Shown in pieces: positions 48,893 through 61,377 of a stretch of 64,000 bases of DNA. The notes under the pieces were generated by a model, which saw only the letters and a list, made by a program, of their open reading frames with translations, did no database searches and was not told the DNA's origin. How positions within the stretch are numbered: position 1 is the stretch's first letter; each line of letters starts with the position of its first letter. Both the position numbers and the translations under genes were made by a program. Source of the DNA: Chelatococcus reniformis (GTDB taxonomy: Bacteria > Pseudomonadota > Alphaproteobacteria > Rhizobiales > Beijerinckiaceae); assembly GCF_014640075.1 (NCBI RefSeq), contig NZ_BMGG01000008.1, forward strand, positions 1 to 64,000. Direction: 5' to 3'.

Positions 48893-50320
48893 ATGGCGAC
48901 CGTATTGACCGAGCAGCGCACGCACCGCGCCCCGAACAGCAGACCATTCGGCCTGTCGACGCGGTTGCTGGTGCTCACCGTGCTTTTCGTGATGCTCGCC
49001 GAGGTGCTCATCTACCTGCCCTCGGTCGCGAGCTTTCGCCGCAACTGGCTGACGGACCGGCTGGCGGCCGGGCGGGTTGCCGCCATGGTGCTCGAGACGA
49101 CGCCCGAGGGCCAGTTGCCCAGGGGCTTGAAATGGCGGCTGCTCGACGAAGCCGGGCTGCGCGCCATCGCGGTGCGCGGCAGCAACGGCACGCAGATGCT
49201 CTCGGCCCAGCCGATGCCCCAGGACGTGCGGCTGCTCGACATGCGCAATCCCGGCTGGATGGCGCTGATGCGCGACGCGATCACCGACATGTTCTGGCCC
49301 GACCCGCGGCCGCTTCAGGTGATCGGTCACGCCATGACCACGTCCGAACGCGTCGAGATCGTCGTTCTGCCCGCCCCGCTGCGCCGCGCCATGCTGGAGT
49401 TCTCCAGCAACATCCTGCTGTTCTCGCTGCTGATCTCGGTCATCACCGCCGCATTCGTATTCTTTACCCTGAACCAGATGATCGTGCGCCCCGTGCGGCG
49501 GCTGGCGGAAAACGTCACCAGCTTCCAGCAGGATCCTGAAGACGCCGACCGCGTCATTCAGCCGTCGCCACGGGAGGACGAGATCGGCCAGCTCGAGCAC
49601 GTCCTCCAGCGCATGCAGCTGGCGCTCGGCGAGGAGCTGCGACAGAAAAAGCGCTTGGCCGCCCTGGGTCTCGCCGTCTCCAAGATCAACCACGACCTGC
49701 GCAACATGCTGGCATCGGCCCGGCTGATCTCCGACCGCATCTCGGAACTATCCGACCCGACGGTGCAACGGTTCGCACCGAAGCTGATCGCCACGCTGGG
49801 CCGGGCCAGCCAGTTCTGCGAAGCGACTCTGGCCTATGGACGGGCCAGCGAGCCCGCGCCGCGCCGTTCGCTCATCGCGCTGGCGCACGTGGTGGAGGAC
49901 GCAGCCGAACTCGCCGGCATCGGCCAGGGCTCGGATGTCGAGTTCGCCCTGACGTGCGATCCCGGCCTCAAGATCGATGCCGATCAGGACCAGCTGTCAC
50001 GGGTGCTGCTCAATCTGTTCCGCAACAGCCTGCAGGCGCTCCAGTCCGGCCGCGACGGCGCGCCCTGCCTGCGGGTGGACGCCAAGCGCGCCGCGAGCAC
50101 CGTCGTGATCTACGTGAGCGACAACGGGCCGGGCGTCCCGGACCGGCTGAAGCCCGTGCTGTTCCAGGCGTTCGTCCACTCGAGCCGCCCTGGCGGCTCG
50201 GGCCTGGGCCTGGCCATCGCCGCCGAGCTGGTGAGTATGCACGGGGGCACCATCACGCTCGTCGAACGGGGGCCCGGCGCCTGCTTCCGCATCCAGTTGC
50301 CCGACCGAGCGAAGACCTGA
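48893..50320 (+). CDS. Orphan sensor histidine kinase
   Basis: A 475-residue inner-membrane kinase. Spans lie at about residues 22-43 and 178-200 and enclose a periplasmic sensor domain of about 130 residues; a HAMP segment follows (PVRRLAENVTSF). The phospho-acceptor region is LAVSKINHDLRNMLASARLI with the His in NHDLRN. The ATPase domain has LLNLFRNSLQALQ (N box), SDNGPGVP (G1) and PGGSGLGLAIAAELVSMHGG (G2). No response regulator gene is nearby. An in-frame GTG at 48851 would add 14 residues. Confidence 0.92.
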   Translation: MATVLTEQRTHRAPNSRPFGLSTRLLVLTVLFVMLAEVLIYLPSVASFRRNWLTDRLAAGRVAAMVLETTPEGQLPRGLKWRLLDEAGLRAIAVRGSNGTQMLSAQPMPQDVRLLDMRNPGWMALMRDAITDMFWPDPRPLQVIGHAMTTSERVEIVVLPAPLRRAMLEFSSNILLFSLLISVITAAFVFFTLNQMIVRPVRRLAENVTSFQQDPEDADRVIQPSPREDEIGQLEHVLQRMQLALGEELRQKKRLAALGLAVSKINHDLRNMLASARLISDRISELSDPTVQRFAPKLIATLGRASQFCEATLAYGRASEPAPRRSLIALAHVVEDAAELAGIGQGSDVEFALTCDPGLKIDADQDQLSRVLLNLFRNSLQALQSGRDGAPCLRVDAKRAASTVVIYVSDNGPGVPDRLKPVLFQAFVHSSRPGGSGLGLAIAAELVSMHGGTITLVERGPGACFRIQLPDRAKT

Positions 50321-50347
50321 CGGGCGGCTGCCGGGCCTGTGCGCCGA

Positions 50348-50449
50348 TCAGACGACGCCGACGATGATCGCGCAGATCAACAGGAACGCCGCGCCGAACG
50401 CCGCCAACTGGCCGTGCTGGGCGAGCATGAACTTGGCTGTCTCGCTCAT
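50348..50449 (-). CDS. 33-residue single-span membrane protein
   Basis: Reads MSETAKFMLAQHGQLAAFGA and then AFLLICAIIVGVV, one hydrophobic helix to the C-terminus. A good ribosome-binding site (GGGAG, seven bases upstream) supports the ATG at 50449. It faces the histidine kinase gene, with 27 bases between the stops. I do not recognise the family; its size and form resemble small respiratory or transporter accessory subunits, which is a guess. Confidence 0.6.
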   Translation of the reverse strand: MSETAKFMLAQHGQLAAFGAAFLLICAIIVGVV

Positions 50450-50932
50450 GGTGCACTCCCTGAACGGGTACCGACCTGCAATCTAGCAGAGTGCGCCCGC
50501 CACTCCAAGGCGATTACTTATCGCGGTGCACCAAACGGATGGGAATTCATAGAATAAAATCTCTCTCGACGTTGATCTGGCAGATTATTCATTCTCCCGC
50601 GGCGTTCTGCGGCCAGATGGTCGAACAAGACAGCCATCCGATTACCACAGATTGTGCGTCGCACGCGTTGTCGGCCGCTACGGTGGAGCGCTGCGGCCGG
50701 CCCCGCTTGGCGCCCATCACTGGAAGGCGGCGGATGCAGGTTCCGACGTGGTTGGCAGCAGGTTTTGGTGCCAGGACGACAGACTCGAGCGCTCGCGAGC
50801 CGCCTGGCGGTCGCGGCGCCGAAACGCTTTGCTAACCATACAGGACAAGTTGCGGCCCGTCGGCGGGCCGGCGTTCAGACGGCGTTAGGAGACCCGGCGC
50901 CATCCCTCATGTGTTCTTGGGGAGTGGTGCCG
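50450..50932. other. Intergenic region before the extensin-like gene
   Basis: About 480 bases with an AT-richer patch at 50510-50600 (GAATTCATAGAATAAAATCT) that is unusual for this window and likely holds promoters. No frame with coding character. No repeats of the families found elsewhere. Confidence 0.5.
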
Positions 50933-51922
50933 ATGCTGCGCCGGTTCGGCTGCATCGTAGGTTTGTTGGTGACCAGTTTGCTCGCCGGCTGCGGGCTGCA
51001 GCCCGGCCCGCAGCGGGAGCCTTGGCGTGGCAAGGCGGAAGCCGCGTGCCTGGCGCGTGGTCAGGTGCGAGCCACAGCCTACACCGAGCCCATGAAGCCG
51101 ATCAGCGGCCCGGGCGTTTGCGGCATGGACAACCCGTTCCGCGTCATGGCCTTCGACAAGGGCAGCGTGATGCTGCGCTCACGCGGCGTCCTGGCCTGTC
51201 CGATGATCACGATGTTCGATCGCTGGCTGGACGACGTGGTACAGCCGGCTGCTGCCACCTACTACGGCACGCGTGTCGCGGAGGTGCAGATCGGCACCTA
51301 CAACTGCCGCCGGATGAACAACGCGCGCAGAGGCCATATCTCCGAGCACGCCTACGGCAACGCCGTCGACCTGATGGGGCTGAAGCTCGTCGACGGCCGC
51401 ACCGTGAGCGTCGAGCGCGGCTGGCGCGGCGACATCGCCGACCAAGAGTTCCTGCGCACCATCTTCGTGGGCGCCTGCGAGTATTTCACCACCGTGTTGG
51501 CGCCCGGCTCCAACATCTACCACTACAACCATATTCACATGGATCTGGCGCAGCACGCCAAGGGCCGGCACTATTGCAAGCCGGTGCTCAAGTGGACGCC
51601 GCAGACGCCAGCGCCGATGCAGCCAGGCCCGTCGGCCCAAGCACCGCAGGCGGCCGATCCGTACGAGCACCGGACGATTCCGGCGGCCGCCGGCGCCATG
51701 GGCGCCGCGCCGGCGCAACCGTCAGCCGGCGAAGACGACGCTTCGGCTGAGGGTGAGCCGCCGGGCGATGGAACCGACGCGCAGGACGGCACCGAGCCCG
51801 ACGGCCTGCCTCAGTTGCGGCCGGCCACCACGCCCGCCGACCGGATCGCCCGCGAGCGGTGGCAAGCCAGCACGGCGCGCCCATCGAACCAGCCGACATC
51901 GATCAACGACCTGCTACACTGA
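50933..51922 (+). CDS. Extensin-like family lipoprotein
   Basis: A 329-residue exported protein. The signal peptide ends in the lipobox LLAGCGL (Cys about residue 20), predicting an outer-membrane or periplasmic lipoprotein. The extensin-like C-terminal domain spans about residues 40-225 with several conserved cysteines (CGMDNPF, ACPMI, YNCRRM, KPVLKW region) and HISEHAYGNAVDLMGLKL, a segment resembling D-Ala-D-Ala-type zinc peptidases. The last 100 residues are a Pro/Ala/acidic low-complexity tail. GGGGAG precedes the ATG. The function is unproven; a cell-wall role is inferred. Confidence 0.88.
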   Translation: MLRRFGCIVGLLVTSLLAGCGLQPGPQREPWRGKAEAACLARGQVRATAYTEPMKPISGPGVCGMDNPFRVMAFDKGSVMLRSRGVLACPMITMFDRWLDDVVQPAAATYYGTRVAEVQIGTYNCRRMNNARRGHISEHAYGNAVDLMGLKLVDGRTVSVERGWRGDIADQEFLRTIFVGACEYFTTVLAPGSNIYHYNHIHMDLAQHAKGRHYCKPVLKWTPQTPAPMQPGPSAQAPQAADPYEHRTIPAAAGAMGAAPAQPSAGEDDASAEGEPPGDGTDAQDGTEPDGLPQLRPATTPADRIARERWQASTARPSNQPTSINDLLH

Positions 51923-51935
51923 CCCTGCGGCCGTG

Positions 51936-55655
<3,720 letters not shown>

Positions 55656-55849
55656 GTGGCCTCACCCTTGCTTCGATCGTGCGCCGGAGCGCCACCGCCC
55701 GGGGCGCCCCGGCCAGAGATCCACTGCATGGACCTAAAGTCTAAGCCCCACCCGTCACGGATCCCCTGGATAGCCGAATTGGCGCCATCGACAAATCGTC
55801 GCGGGAGCGAAATGCTCTTCTCCGCGCCCGGCGTCTCATGGGAGCTTCG

Positions 55850-56398
55850 ATGATCCGCCGCGTCCTCGATGGACTGTATCTCTTCGCCGGCTATGCCGCG
55901 GGCGGTTTCCTCGTCGCCATCTTCCTGCTGATGATGGTCATGTCGGTGGGCCGGGAGGTCGGCCTCAACCTACCCGCAGGGGACGACATCGCGTCCTGGT
56001 GCATGGCGGCGATGGCCTTCCTCGGCCTCGCCCACACGTTCAAGCGCGGCGACATGATCCGCGTCGGGCTGCTGCTCGAGCGGCTGACGGGTCGCGCCCG
56101 CCAATTGGCCGAGCTGTTCGCCCTCGCGGTTGCGGCCGCCTTCGCGCTCTATTTCACCGGTTACGCCGTGGGCATGACCTGGGATTCCTATCGCTTCGGC
56201 GACATGGCCCAGGGCGTGCTCGCCATCCCGCTGTGGATTCCGCAGACCGGCTTTGCCCTGGGGCTCGCCATCCTGGGCCTTGCGCTGCTCGACGAACTCG
56301 TGCGCGTGGCGCGCGGGCTCAAGCCGTCCTACGAGAAAGACAGGCCGACGAGCCCGGACGAACTGGTCGAGCGCATCGCCTCGGGCGAGAGCCTCTGA
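55850..56398 (+). CDS. dctQ: TRAP transporter small permease DctQ
   Basis: A 182-residue membrane subunit with four spans. It begins MIRRVLDGLYLFAGYAAGGF and contains VGREVGLNLPAGDDIASWCM and HTFKRGDMIRVGLLLERL, the conserved DctQ cytoplasmic motif. The start at 55850 follows GGGAG; an in-frame ATG at 55838 lies before it. It overlaps dctM by one base (TGATG). First gene of dctQMP. Confidence 0.93.
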   Translation: MIRRVLDGLYLFAGYAAGGFLVAIFLLMMVMSVGREVGLNLPAGDDIASWCMAAMAFLGLAHTFKRGDMIRVGLLLERLTGRARQLAELFALAVAAAFALYFTGYAVGMTWDSYRFGDMAQGVLAIPLWIPQTGFALGLAILGLALLDELVRVARGLKPSYEKDRPTSPDELVERIASGESL

Positions 56399-57708
56399 TG
56401 GCCCTGGACCTGCCCACGCTCTCCATCCTGCTCCTGGGCTTCCTCGTCGTCGTGCTGGCGACGGGCGTGTGGATTGCCGTCGCCCTCGGCCTCGTCGGCC
56501 TGCTCGCCATGGTGCTGACGACGAGCGTGCCGGTGGGTGCCGTGCTCGCCACCTCGGTGTGGAGCGCCACCGCGTCGTGGACGCTCGCCGCACTGCCCCT
56601 GTTCATCTGGATGGGCGAGATCCTGTTCCGCACCCGCCTGTCGGAACAGATGTTTCGCGGCCTGGCGCCCTGGCTGCAATGGCTGCCGGGCCGGCTGATG
56701 CACGTCAACGTCGTCGGCTGCGGTATCTTCGCGGCGGTATCGGGCTCGTCGGCCGCGACCTGCGCCACCATCGGCAAGATCGCCCTGCCGGAGCTGGAGA
56801 AGCGCGGCTACGACCAGAGGATGAGCCTGGGTTCGCTCGCTGGCTCCGGCACATTGGGGCTGCTCATCCCGCCCTCGATCCCCATGGTCGTTTATGCGGT
56901 GACGGCCAACGTCTCGGTGCTGCAGGTATTCCTGGGCGGCTTCCTGCCGGGCCTGCTCGTGATGGCGCTCTACTCGGGCTACATCATCGTCTGGTCGCTG
57001 CTCAATCCGGCGAAGACGCCGCCGCGCGACCCGCCCATGGCGTTCCGGCGGAAGCTGCGCGAATCCGCCAAGCTGCTGCCCTGCGTGGCGTTGATCCTCG
57101 CCGTCTTCCTGGCGCTGATCCTGGGGCTCGCGACGGCCACGGAATGCGCGGCCTGGGGCGTCACCGGCGCCCTGCTCCTCGCCTGGTTCAGCGGCACGCT
57201 CACCCGGCGCACGCTGCTCGAGAGCATCATGAGCGCCACCCGTCTCAGCTGCATGATCATGCTGATCCTGGCAGGCGCCGCGTTCACCACCGCCGCCATG
57301 GCCTACACGGGCATCCCCAACGCCCTCGCCGCCTGGGTCGAGGGGCAGAACCTCACCCCGCACAAGCTCGTCTTCGCGCTGACCATTATGTACATCATCC
57401 TGGGGTGCCTCATCGACGGCATATCGATGATCGTGCTGACCGCCGTCATCGTGCTGCCCATGGTCAAGCAGGCCGGCTTCGACCTGATCTGGTTCGGCGT
57501 CTATCTCGTCATCCACGTGGAGATGGCGCAGATCACCCCACCGGTCGGCTTCAACCTGTTCGTGCTGCAGAACATGAGCGGACGCGACACGCTGACCGTC
57601 GCCAAGGCGGCGCTGCCGTTCTTCCTGCTGCTGAACGTCGCCGTCATCATCATCACCGCGTTTCCGGAGATCGTGCTCGTCCTGCCCAGGCTGGCCTTTC
57701 CCGAATGA
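56398..57708 (+). CDS. dctM: TRAP transporter large permease DctM
   Basis: A 436-residue membrane carrier with about twelve spans. Family features are PLFIWMGEILFRTRLSEQMF, VSGSSAATCATIGKIALPEL, SLAGSGTLGLLIPPSIPMVV and QITPPVGFNLFVLQNMSG. It would move an organic acid into the cytoplasm with Na+ or H+, receiving it from DctP. Starts on the dctQ stop and is followed by dctP after 32 bases. Confidence 0.95.
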   Translation: MALDLPTLSILLLGFLVVVLATGVWIAVALGLVGLLAMVLTTSVPVGAVLATSVWSATASWTLAALPLFIWMGEILFRTRLSEQMFRGLAPWLQWLPGRLMHVNVVGCGIFAAVSGSSAATCATIGKIALPELEKRGYDQRMSLGSLAGSGTLGLLIPPSIPMVVYAVTANVSVLQVFLGGFLPGLLVMALYSGYIIVWSLLNPAKTPPRDPPMAFRRKLRESAKLLPCVALILAVFLALILGLATATECAAWGVTGALLLAWFSGTLTRRTLLESIMSATRLSCMIMLILAGAAFTTAAMAYTGIPNALAAWVEGQNLTPHKLVFALTIMYIILGCLIDGISMIVLTAVIVLPMVKQAGFDLIWFGVYLVIHVEMAQITPPVGFNLFVLQNMSGRDTLTVAKAALPFFLLLNVAVIIITAFPEIVLVLPRLAFPE

Positions 57709-57740
57709 TCAGCTCCGCCCGGCAACCATGGAGTGAGACC

Positions 57741-58718
57741 ATGCCCATCCGACGCCTCGCCCCCCTCGGCCTGATCGCCGCCATGCTCCTGCCCGCGTCA
57801 GCCATGGCGCAGACCAAGTGGAACCTGCCGGCGGCCTACCCGGCCGACAATCCCCACACCGTCAATCTCAACGCCTTCGCCAAGGACGTGGCGGACGCCA
57901 GCAAGGGCGAGCTCGCCATCACCGTCCACTCCGGCGCTTCCCTGTTCAAGGCGCCTGACATCAAGCGCGCCGTGCAGACGGGGCAGGCCCAGGCCGGCGA
58001 GGTGCTGCTGTCGCTGCACGAGAACGAGGACCCGATCTTCGGTATCGACGTCGTGCCGTTCCTCGCCACCAGCTTCCCGCAGGCCCACAAGCTCTACCAG
58101 GCCTCGCGGCCGGCGATCGAGAGAAAGCTCGGACAGCAGGGACTGATGCTGCTTTTCGCCGTCCCCTGGGCGCCGCAGGGCATCTACGCCAGGAAGGACA
58201 TCGACAAGGTCGAGGATCTCAAGGGGCTGAAGTGGCGGGCCTACAACGTCGGCACCGCGCGCATCGGCGAGCTGGCCGGGGCCCAGTCGGTGACGGTGCA
58301 GGCGGCCGAGTTGCCCCAGGCGCTGGCGACCGGCGTCGTCAACGCGCTGATGACCTCGGGCGCGACGGGCTACGACAGCAAGATCTGGGAGTCGCTGGAC
58401 CACTTCTACGACACCCAGGCCTGGGTGCCCAAGAACGTCGTCTTCGTCAACAAGGCCGCCTTCGAGGCCTTGCCCAAACCGACACAGGAGGTCGTCCTGA
58501 AGGCGGCAGCGGCCGCCGAGCAGCGGGGCTGGAAGCTCTGGGAAGAGAAATCACAGTGGTACCTCGAGCAACTCGCCGCGAAGGGCATGAAGGTCGCGCC
58601 GCCCAGCCCGCAGCTCAAGGACGGGCTCGCCAAGATCGGCGAGCAACTCACTGCCGATTGGGTCAAGAAGGCCGGCCCGAACGGCGAGGCGGTGATCGCT
58701 GCCTATAAGAAAATGTGA
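57741..58718 (+). CDS. dctP: TRAP transporter solute-binding protein DctP
   Basis: A 325-residue periplasmic binding protein with a signal peptide ending ASAMAQ (about residue 23). It has the DctP core: KRAVQTGQAQAGEVLL, LKGLKWRAYNVGTARIGELA in which the Arg of KWR is at the position that binds ligand carboxylates, and ELPQALATGVVNALMTSGAT. So the ligand should be a carboxylate. GGAG lies seven bases before the ATG. Because a 5-oxoprolinase-like gene diverges from this operon, pyroglutamate or a related lactam acid is a reasonable candidate. Confidence 0.94.
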   Translation: MPIRRLAPLGLIAAMLLPASAMAQTKWNLPAAYPADNPHTVNLNAFAKDVADASKGELAITVHSGASLFKAPDIKRAVQTGQAQAGEVLLSLHENEDPIFGIDVVPFLATSFPQAHKLYQASRPAIERKLGQQGLMLLFAVPWAPQGIYARKDIDKVEDLKGLKWRAYNVGTARIGELAGAQSVTVQAAELPQALATGVVNALMTSGATGYDSKIWESLDHFYDTQAWVPKNVVFVNKAAFEALPKPTQEVVLKAAAAAEQRGWKLWEEKSQWYLEQLAAKGMKVAPPSPQLKDGLAKIGEQLTADWVKKAGPNGEAVIAAYKKM

Positions 58719-58853
58719 GTCGGTCCGCACCAGCGGCGCAGATCGGGCGATCCCACCGCATTGCGTCGGTACCTGTTGCATAGCTGCGCTTGACCGGGGC
58801 GGCGCGCATGGCCATCGTCGCCTGGTTCAAGTTGCCCAAACGGACCGGTAGTC

Positions 58854-59309
58854 ATGCGCGCTCGCGTCATCTGCTTCCTTCTCTCGCTCGTCGTCCTGGC
58901 CGGATCTGCGGGGCTGGCGACGGCCCGCGACCAGGTGCCGGCCGAGGAGCGCGACGTGCCGTGGACCGGCATAATCCCCGACTGCAACTCGGACATGGTG
59001 CTGCTCAACGTTTCAGAGCGGTTTGCGCGGACCGAATCAACTTTCTGGAATTCGTCGCTGACCATCACGGCCTATGATCACGTGAAGCCCATCGCGTTCA
59101 GGCCCTGGGGCCTCGACTACATCCCGCGCCGCTTCTGCAGCGCGCGGGCACTGATGTCCGACGGCTACAAGCGCACCGTCTACTATTCGGTGCGCGAGGC
59201 GTTGGGCGACCCCGGGCTGTTCCGGACCGAGTGGGGCATCGAGTATTGCGTCGTCGGCCTCGACCGCGAATGGCAAGACGCGCCTCTGTGCAAGATGGCC
59301 AAGCCCTGA
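58854..59309 (+). CDS. Secreted protein of unknown function upstream of RNase T2
   Basis: A 151-residue protein with a signal peptide (about residues 1-25, ending GLATA) and four cysteines (IPDCNSD, RRFCSAR, EYCVVG, PLCKM) that could form two disulfides. Conserved-looking aromatic segments are AFRPWGLDYIPRRF and GYKRTVYYSVREAL. It resembles a family of rhizobial periplasmic proteins without a known role. It ends 29 bases before the RNase T2 gene, so the two are probably co-transcribed. Confidence 0.75.
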   Translation: MRARVICFLLSLVVLAGSAGLATARDQVPAEERDVPWTGIIPDCNSDMVLLNVSERFARTESTFWNSSLTITAYDHVKPIAFRPWGLDYIPRRFCSARALMSDGYKRTVYYSVREALGDPGLFRTEWGIEYCVVGLDREWQDAPLCKMAKP

Positions 59310-59338
59310 GCCGGGCGCTGCCGACCGGCACCGGACCC

Positions 59339-60058
59339 ATGCAGGCTGCATCATCGGCGGACGGCGTCGCGCCGGCCCGGCGCACTCCGCGCATCATCGG
59401 CGCCGCGCTGCTGGCCATCGCCCTGGCGCTCGGCCTCGCCGCTCCAGTGGCCGCGCAGCGCTCCAGCGCCAGCCGCGGCGCGCCGGCCGGGCAGTTCGAC
59501 TACTACCTGCTGGCGCTCTCCTGGTCGCCCGGGTTCTGCGCGGCCGGCGGCGCGGAGAAGGGACGCTCCCAATGCGACCTCGGGCGGCAGCTCGGCTTCG
59601 TCGTCCACGGGCTCTGGCCCCAATACGCCGGCAACGGCTATCCGAGCGAGTGCGCGCCGGCCGCTCGCTTCCCCTCGCGCCTGGCGCTGGAGGGGGCGGA
59701 CGGCGTGTTCCCGGACCGGGGGCTCGCCCGGCACGAATGGCGCATCCACGGCACCTGCTCAGGCAAGAGCCCGACCGACTTCTTCGCCGACGTGCGGCGC
59801 GCCCGCGATGCGGTGACCATCCCAGCGGCCTTCAAGACCTCGCCGGACACGCAGCGCTGGACGGTACTCGACCTGAAGCGAGCCTTCGTCGCCGCCAACC
59901 CGGGCCTGCGCACGGACATGATGGACGTCTCCTGCCGCCGCGGTGCGCTGCAGGAGGTGCTGATCTGCTTCTCCAAGGATCTGCGCGCTTTCACGCCATG
60001 CGGAGAACGGGGTCCGCCGCGCTGCCGCGCCGCCTTCCGCGTCGACCCCATGCGCTGA
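59339..60058 (+). CDS. Ribonuclease T2 family protein
   Basis: A 239-residue exported endoribonuclease that cleaves RNA through 2',3'-cyclic phosphates. The active-site segments CAS I (VVHGLWPQYAGNGYP) and CAS II (ARHEWRIHGTC) carry both catalytic histidines and the Glu. The signal peptide ends near AAPVAAQ (residues about 38-40). Cysteines near CAS I and II fit the family's disulfides. It would act on periplasmic or external RNA, for example in phosphate scavenging; that role is inferred. Confidence 0.93.
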   Translation: MQAASSADGVAPARRTPRIIGAALLAIALALGLAAPVAAQRSSASRGAPAGQFDYYLLALSWSPGFCAAGGAEKGRSQCDLGRQLGFVVHGLWPQYAGNGYPSECAPAARFPSRLALEGADGVFPDRGLARHEWRIHGTCSGKSPTDFFADVRRARDAVTIPAAFKTSPDTQRWTVLDLKRAFVAANPGLRTDMMDVSCRRGALQEVLICFSKDLRAFTPCGERGPPRCRAAFRVDPMR

Positions 60059-60101
60059 CTGGGCTTGCGCACGAACGGGACAGGCGCGGGCAGCCGCGAC
60101 T

Positions 60102-60202
60102 AGAGCATTTCCGCGTTTCTTCGAATCGCCGAAATGCTCTATCTGTTTGATTTGTCGCGTTTTCTTCACGCGAACCGGCGTCCACTTCGCTCGAAAACGC
60201 TC
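60102..60202 (+). repeat. Dispersed repeat, family A copy 3
   Basis: TAGAGCATTTCCGCG, AAATGCTCTATCTGTTTGAT, GCGAACCGGCGTCCACTTCG and CTCGAAAACGCTC in the same order as at 12540, same orientation. Confidence 0.85.
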
Positions 60203-60207
60203 GAGCG

Positions 60208-60343
60208 CATTCCTCGATCAGTTGACATCGTCTCATCGGATTGAAGGCGCATACCCAATCGCGAAGAGGCGCTCCAGATGCAAAGACCTGGAGCATGTCT
60301 GTGCCATTGGAGGATCGACCAATGGCGAGAGGCTCCAGGCACC
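60208..60343. repeat. Dispersed repeat, family B copy next to family A
   Basis: Contains CCCAATCGCGAAGAGGCGCT, GGAGCATGTCTGTGCCATTG and GATCGACCAATGGCGAGAGG. Blocks match the copies at 30083 and 44895 but in a different order. With the adjacent family A copy it fills the 300-base gap between the RNase T2 and rlmJ genes; no gene is present there. Confidence 0.55.
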
Positions 60344-60359
60344 GGCCCGGCAGGACCCG

Positions 60360-61205
60360 ATGAACTACCGCCACGCCTACCATGCCGGCAATTTCGCCGA
60401 CGTGATGAAGCATGCCCTGCTCACCCGGATCCTGGTGCACCTCCAGCACAAGGGGACCCCATTCTTCGCGCTCGACACCCACGGCGGCATCGGTCTCTAC
60501 GACCTCACCGGCGGCGAGGCCGACCGCACCGGCGAATGGCGGGACGGCATCGGGCGCCTCGCGACCCCCACGACGCCCGAGGCCGAAGCGCTGCTGGCGC
60601 CGTATCGCGCCGTTCTGGCCGCGACCCGCGCCCGGCACGGCCCTGCCGCCTATCCTGGCTCGCCGCTGATCGTCGGCCATTTCCTGCGACCGCAGGACCG
60701 GGCGCTCGCCGTCGAGCTGCATCCGCTCGACGCCGCCGTCCTCAAAGCGGCACTCGTTCCAATTCCCGGCATTCGCGCCCTGCCGCTGGACGGCTGGACG
60801 GCGCTCCGCGCCAACATCCCGCCCAAGGAGCGGCGCGGCCTCATCCTTATCGATCCGCCCTACGAGGCCAGGAACGAGCTGACGACGGCGGTCGACGAGG
60901 TCGTGGCAGCCCTGCGCAAGTGGCCGACCGGCATCATGGCGCTCTGGTATCCGATCAAGGACCGGGCAGTCGTCGACGAAGCGGCCGAGCGCCTGGCGCG
61001 GAGCGAACTGCGCAAACTGCTGCGGCTCGAGCTGCTGGTCGAGCCGGATGGGCCGGCTGAACGCCTCAACGGCTGCGGCCTCATCGTCGCCAACCCGCCA
61101 TGGATGCTCGCGAACGAGGCGAAGATTCTGCTGCCGGCGCTGGCCGAGCGTCTGGGCCGCGACAAACCCGGCGAAGCCAGATGTCATTGGATCGCGGGAG
61201 AGTAG
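60360..61205 (+). CDS. rlmJ: 23S rRNA (adenine(2030)-N(6))-methyltransferase
   Basis: A 281-residue SAM-dependent rRNA methyltransferase. It starts MNYRHAYHAGNFADVMKHAL, characteristic of RlmJ, has TFFALDTHGGIGLYDLTG-like motif I (ALDTHGGIGLYDL) and the catalytic LILIDPPYEARNEL (DPPY). NGCGLIVANPPWML is the family's C-terminal segment. Start set by the family N-terminus. Confidence 0.95.
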   Translation: MNYRHAYHAGNFADVMKHALLTRILVHLQHKGTPFFALDTHGGIGLYDLTGGEADRTGEWRDGIGRLATPTTPEAEALLAPYRAVLAATRARHGPAAYPGSPLIVGHFLRPQDRALAVELHPLDAAVLKAALVPIPGIRALPLDGWTALRANIPPKERRGLILIDPPYEARNELTTAVDEVVAALRKWPTGIMALWYPIKDRAVVDEAAERLARSELRKLLRLELLVEPDGPAERLNGCGLIVANPPWMLANEAKILLPALAERLGRDKPGEARCHWIAGE

Positions 61206-61260
61206 CAGCCCGCCGTTGCGGGGCGGGGTCGATCCAAGACCGGTTCCTTCGCCACGTCGA

Positions 61261-61330
61261 TGCTCTAGATCATTTGTTTTGTCACGTTTTCTTCACGCGA
61301 ACCGGCATCCACTTCGCTCGAAAACGCTCT
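61261..61330 (+). repeat. Dispersed repeat, family A, truncated copy
   Basis: Only the 3' two thirds are present: TGCTCTAGATCATTTGTTTT, CACGTTTTCTTCACGCGAAC and CTCGAAAACGCTC. It lies between rlmJ and the GST-like gene. Confidence 0.8.
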
Positions 61331-61377
61331 ATGAGTCGCGACGACCAACCAAGCTCGAGCTGCCCGGACCCGCCCGC

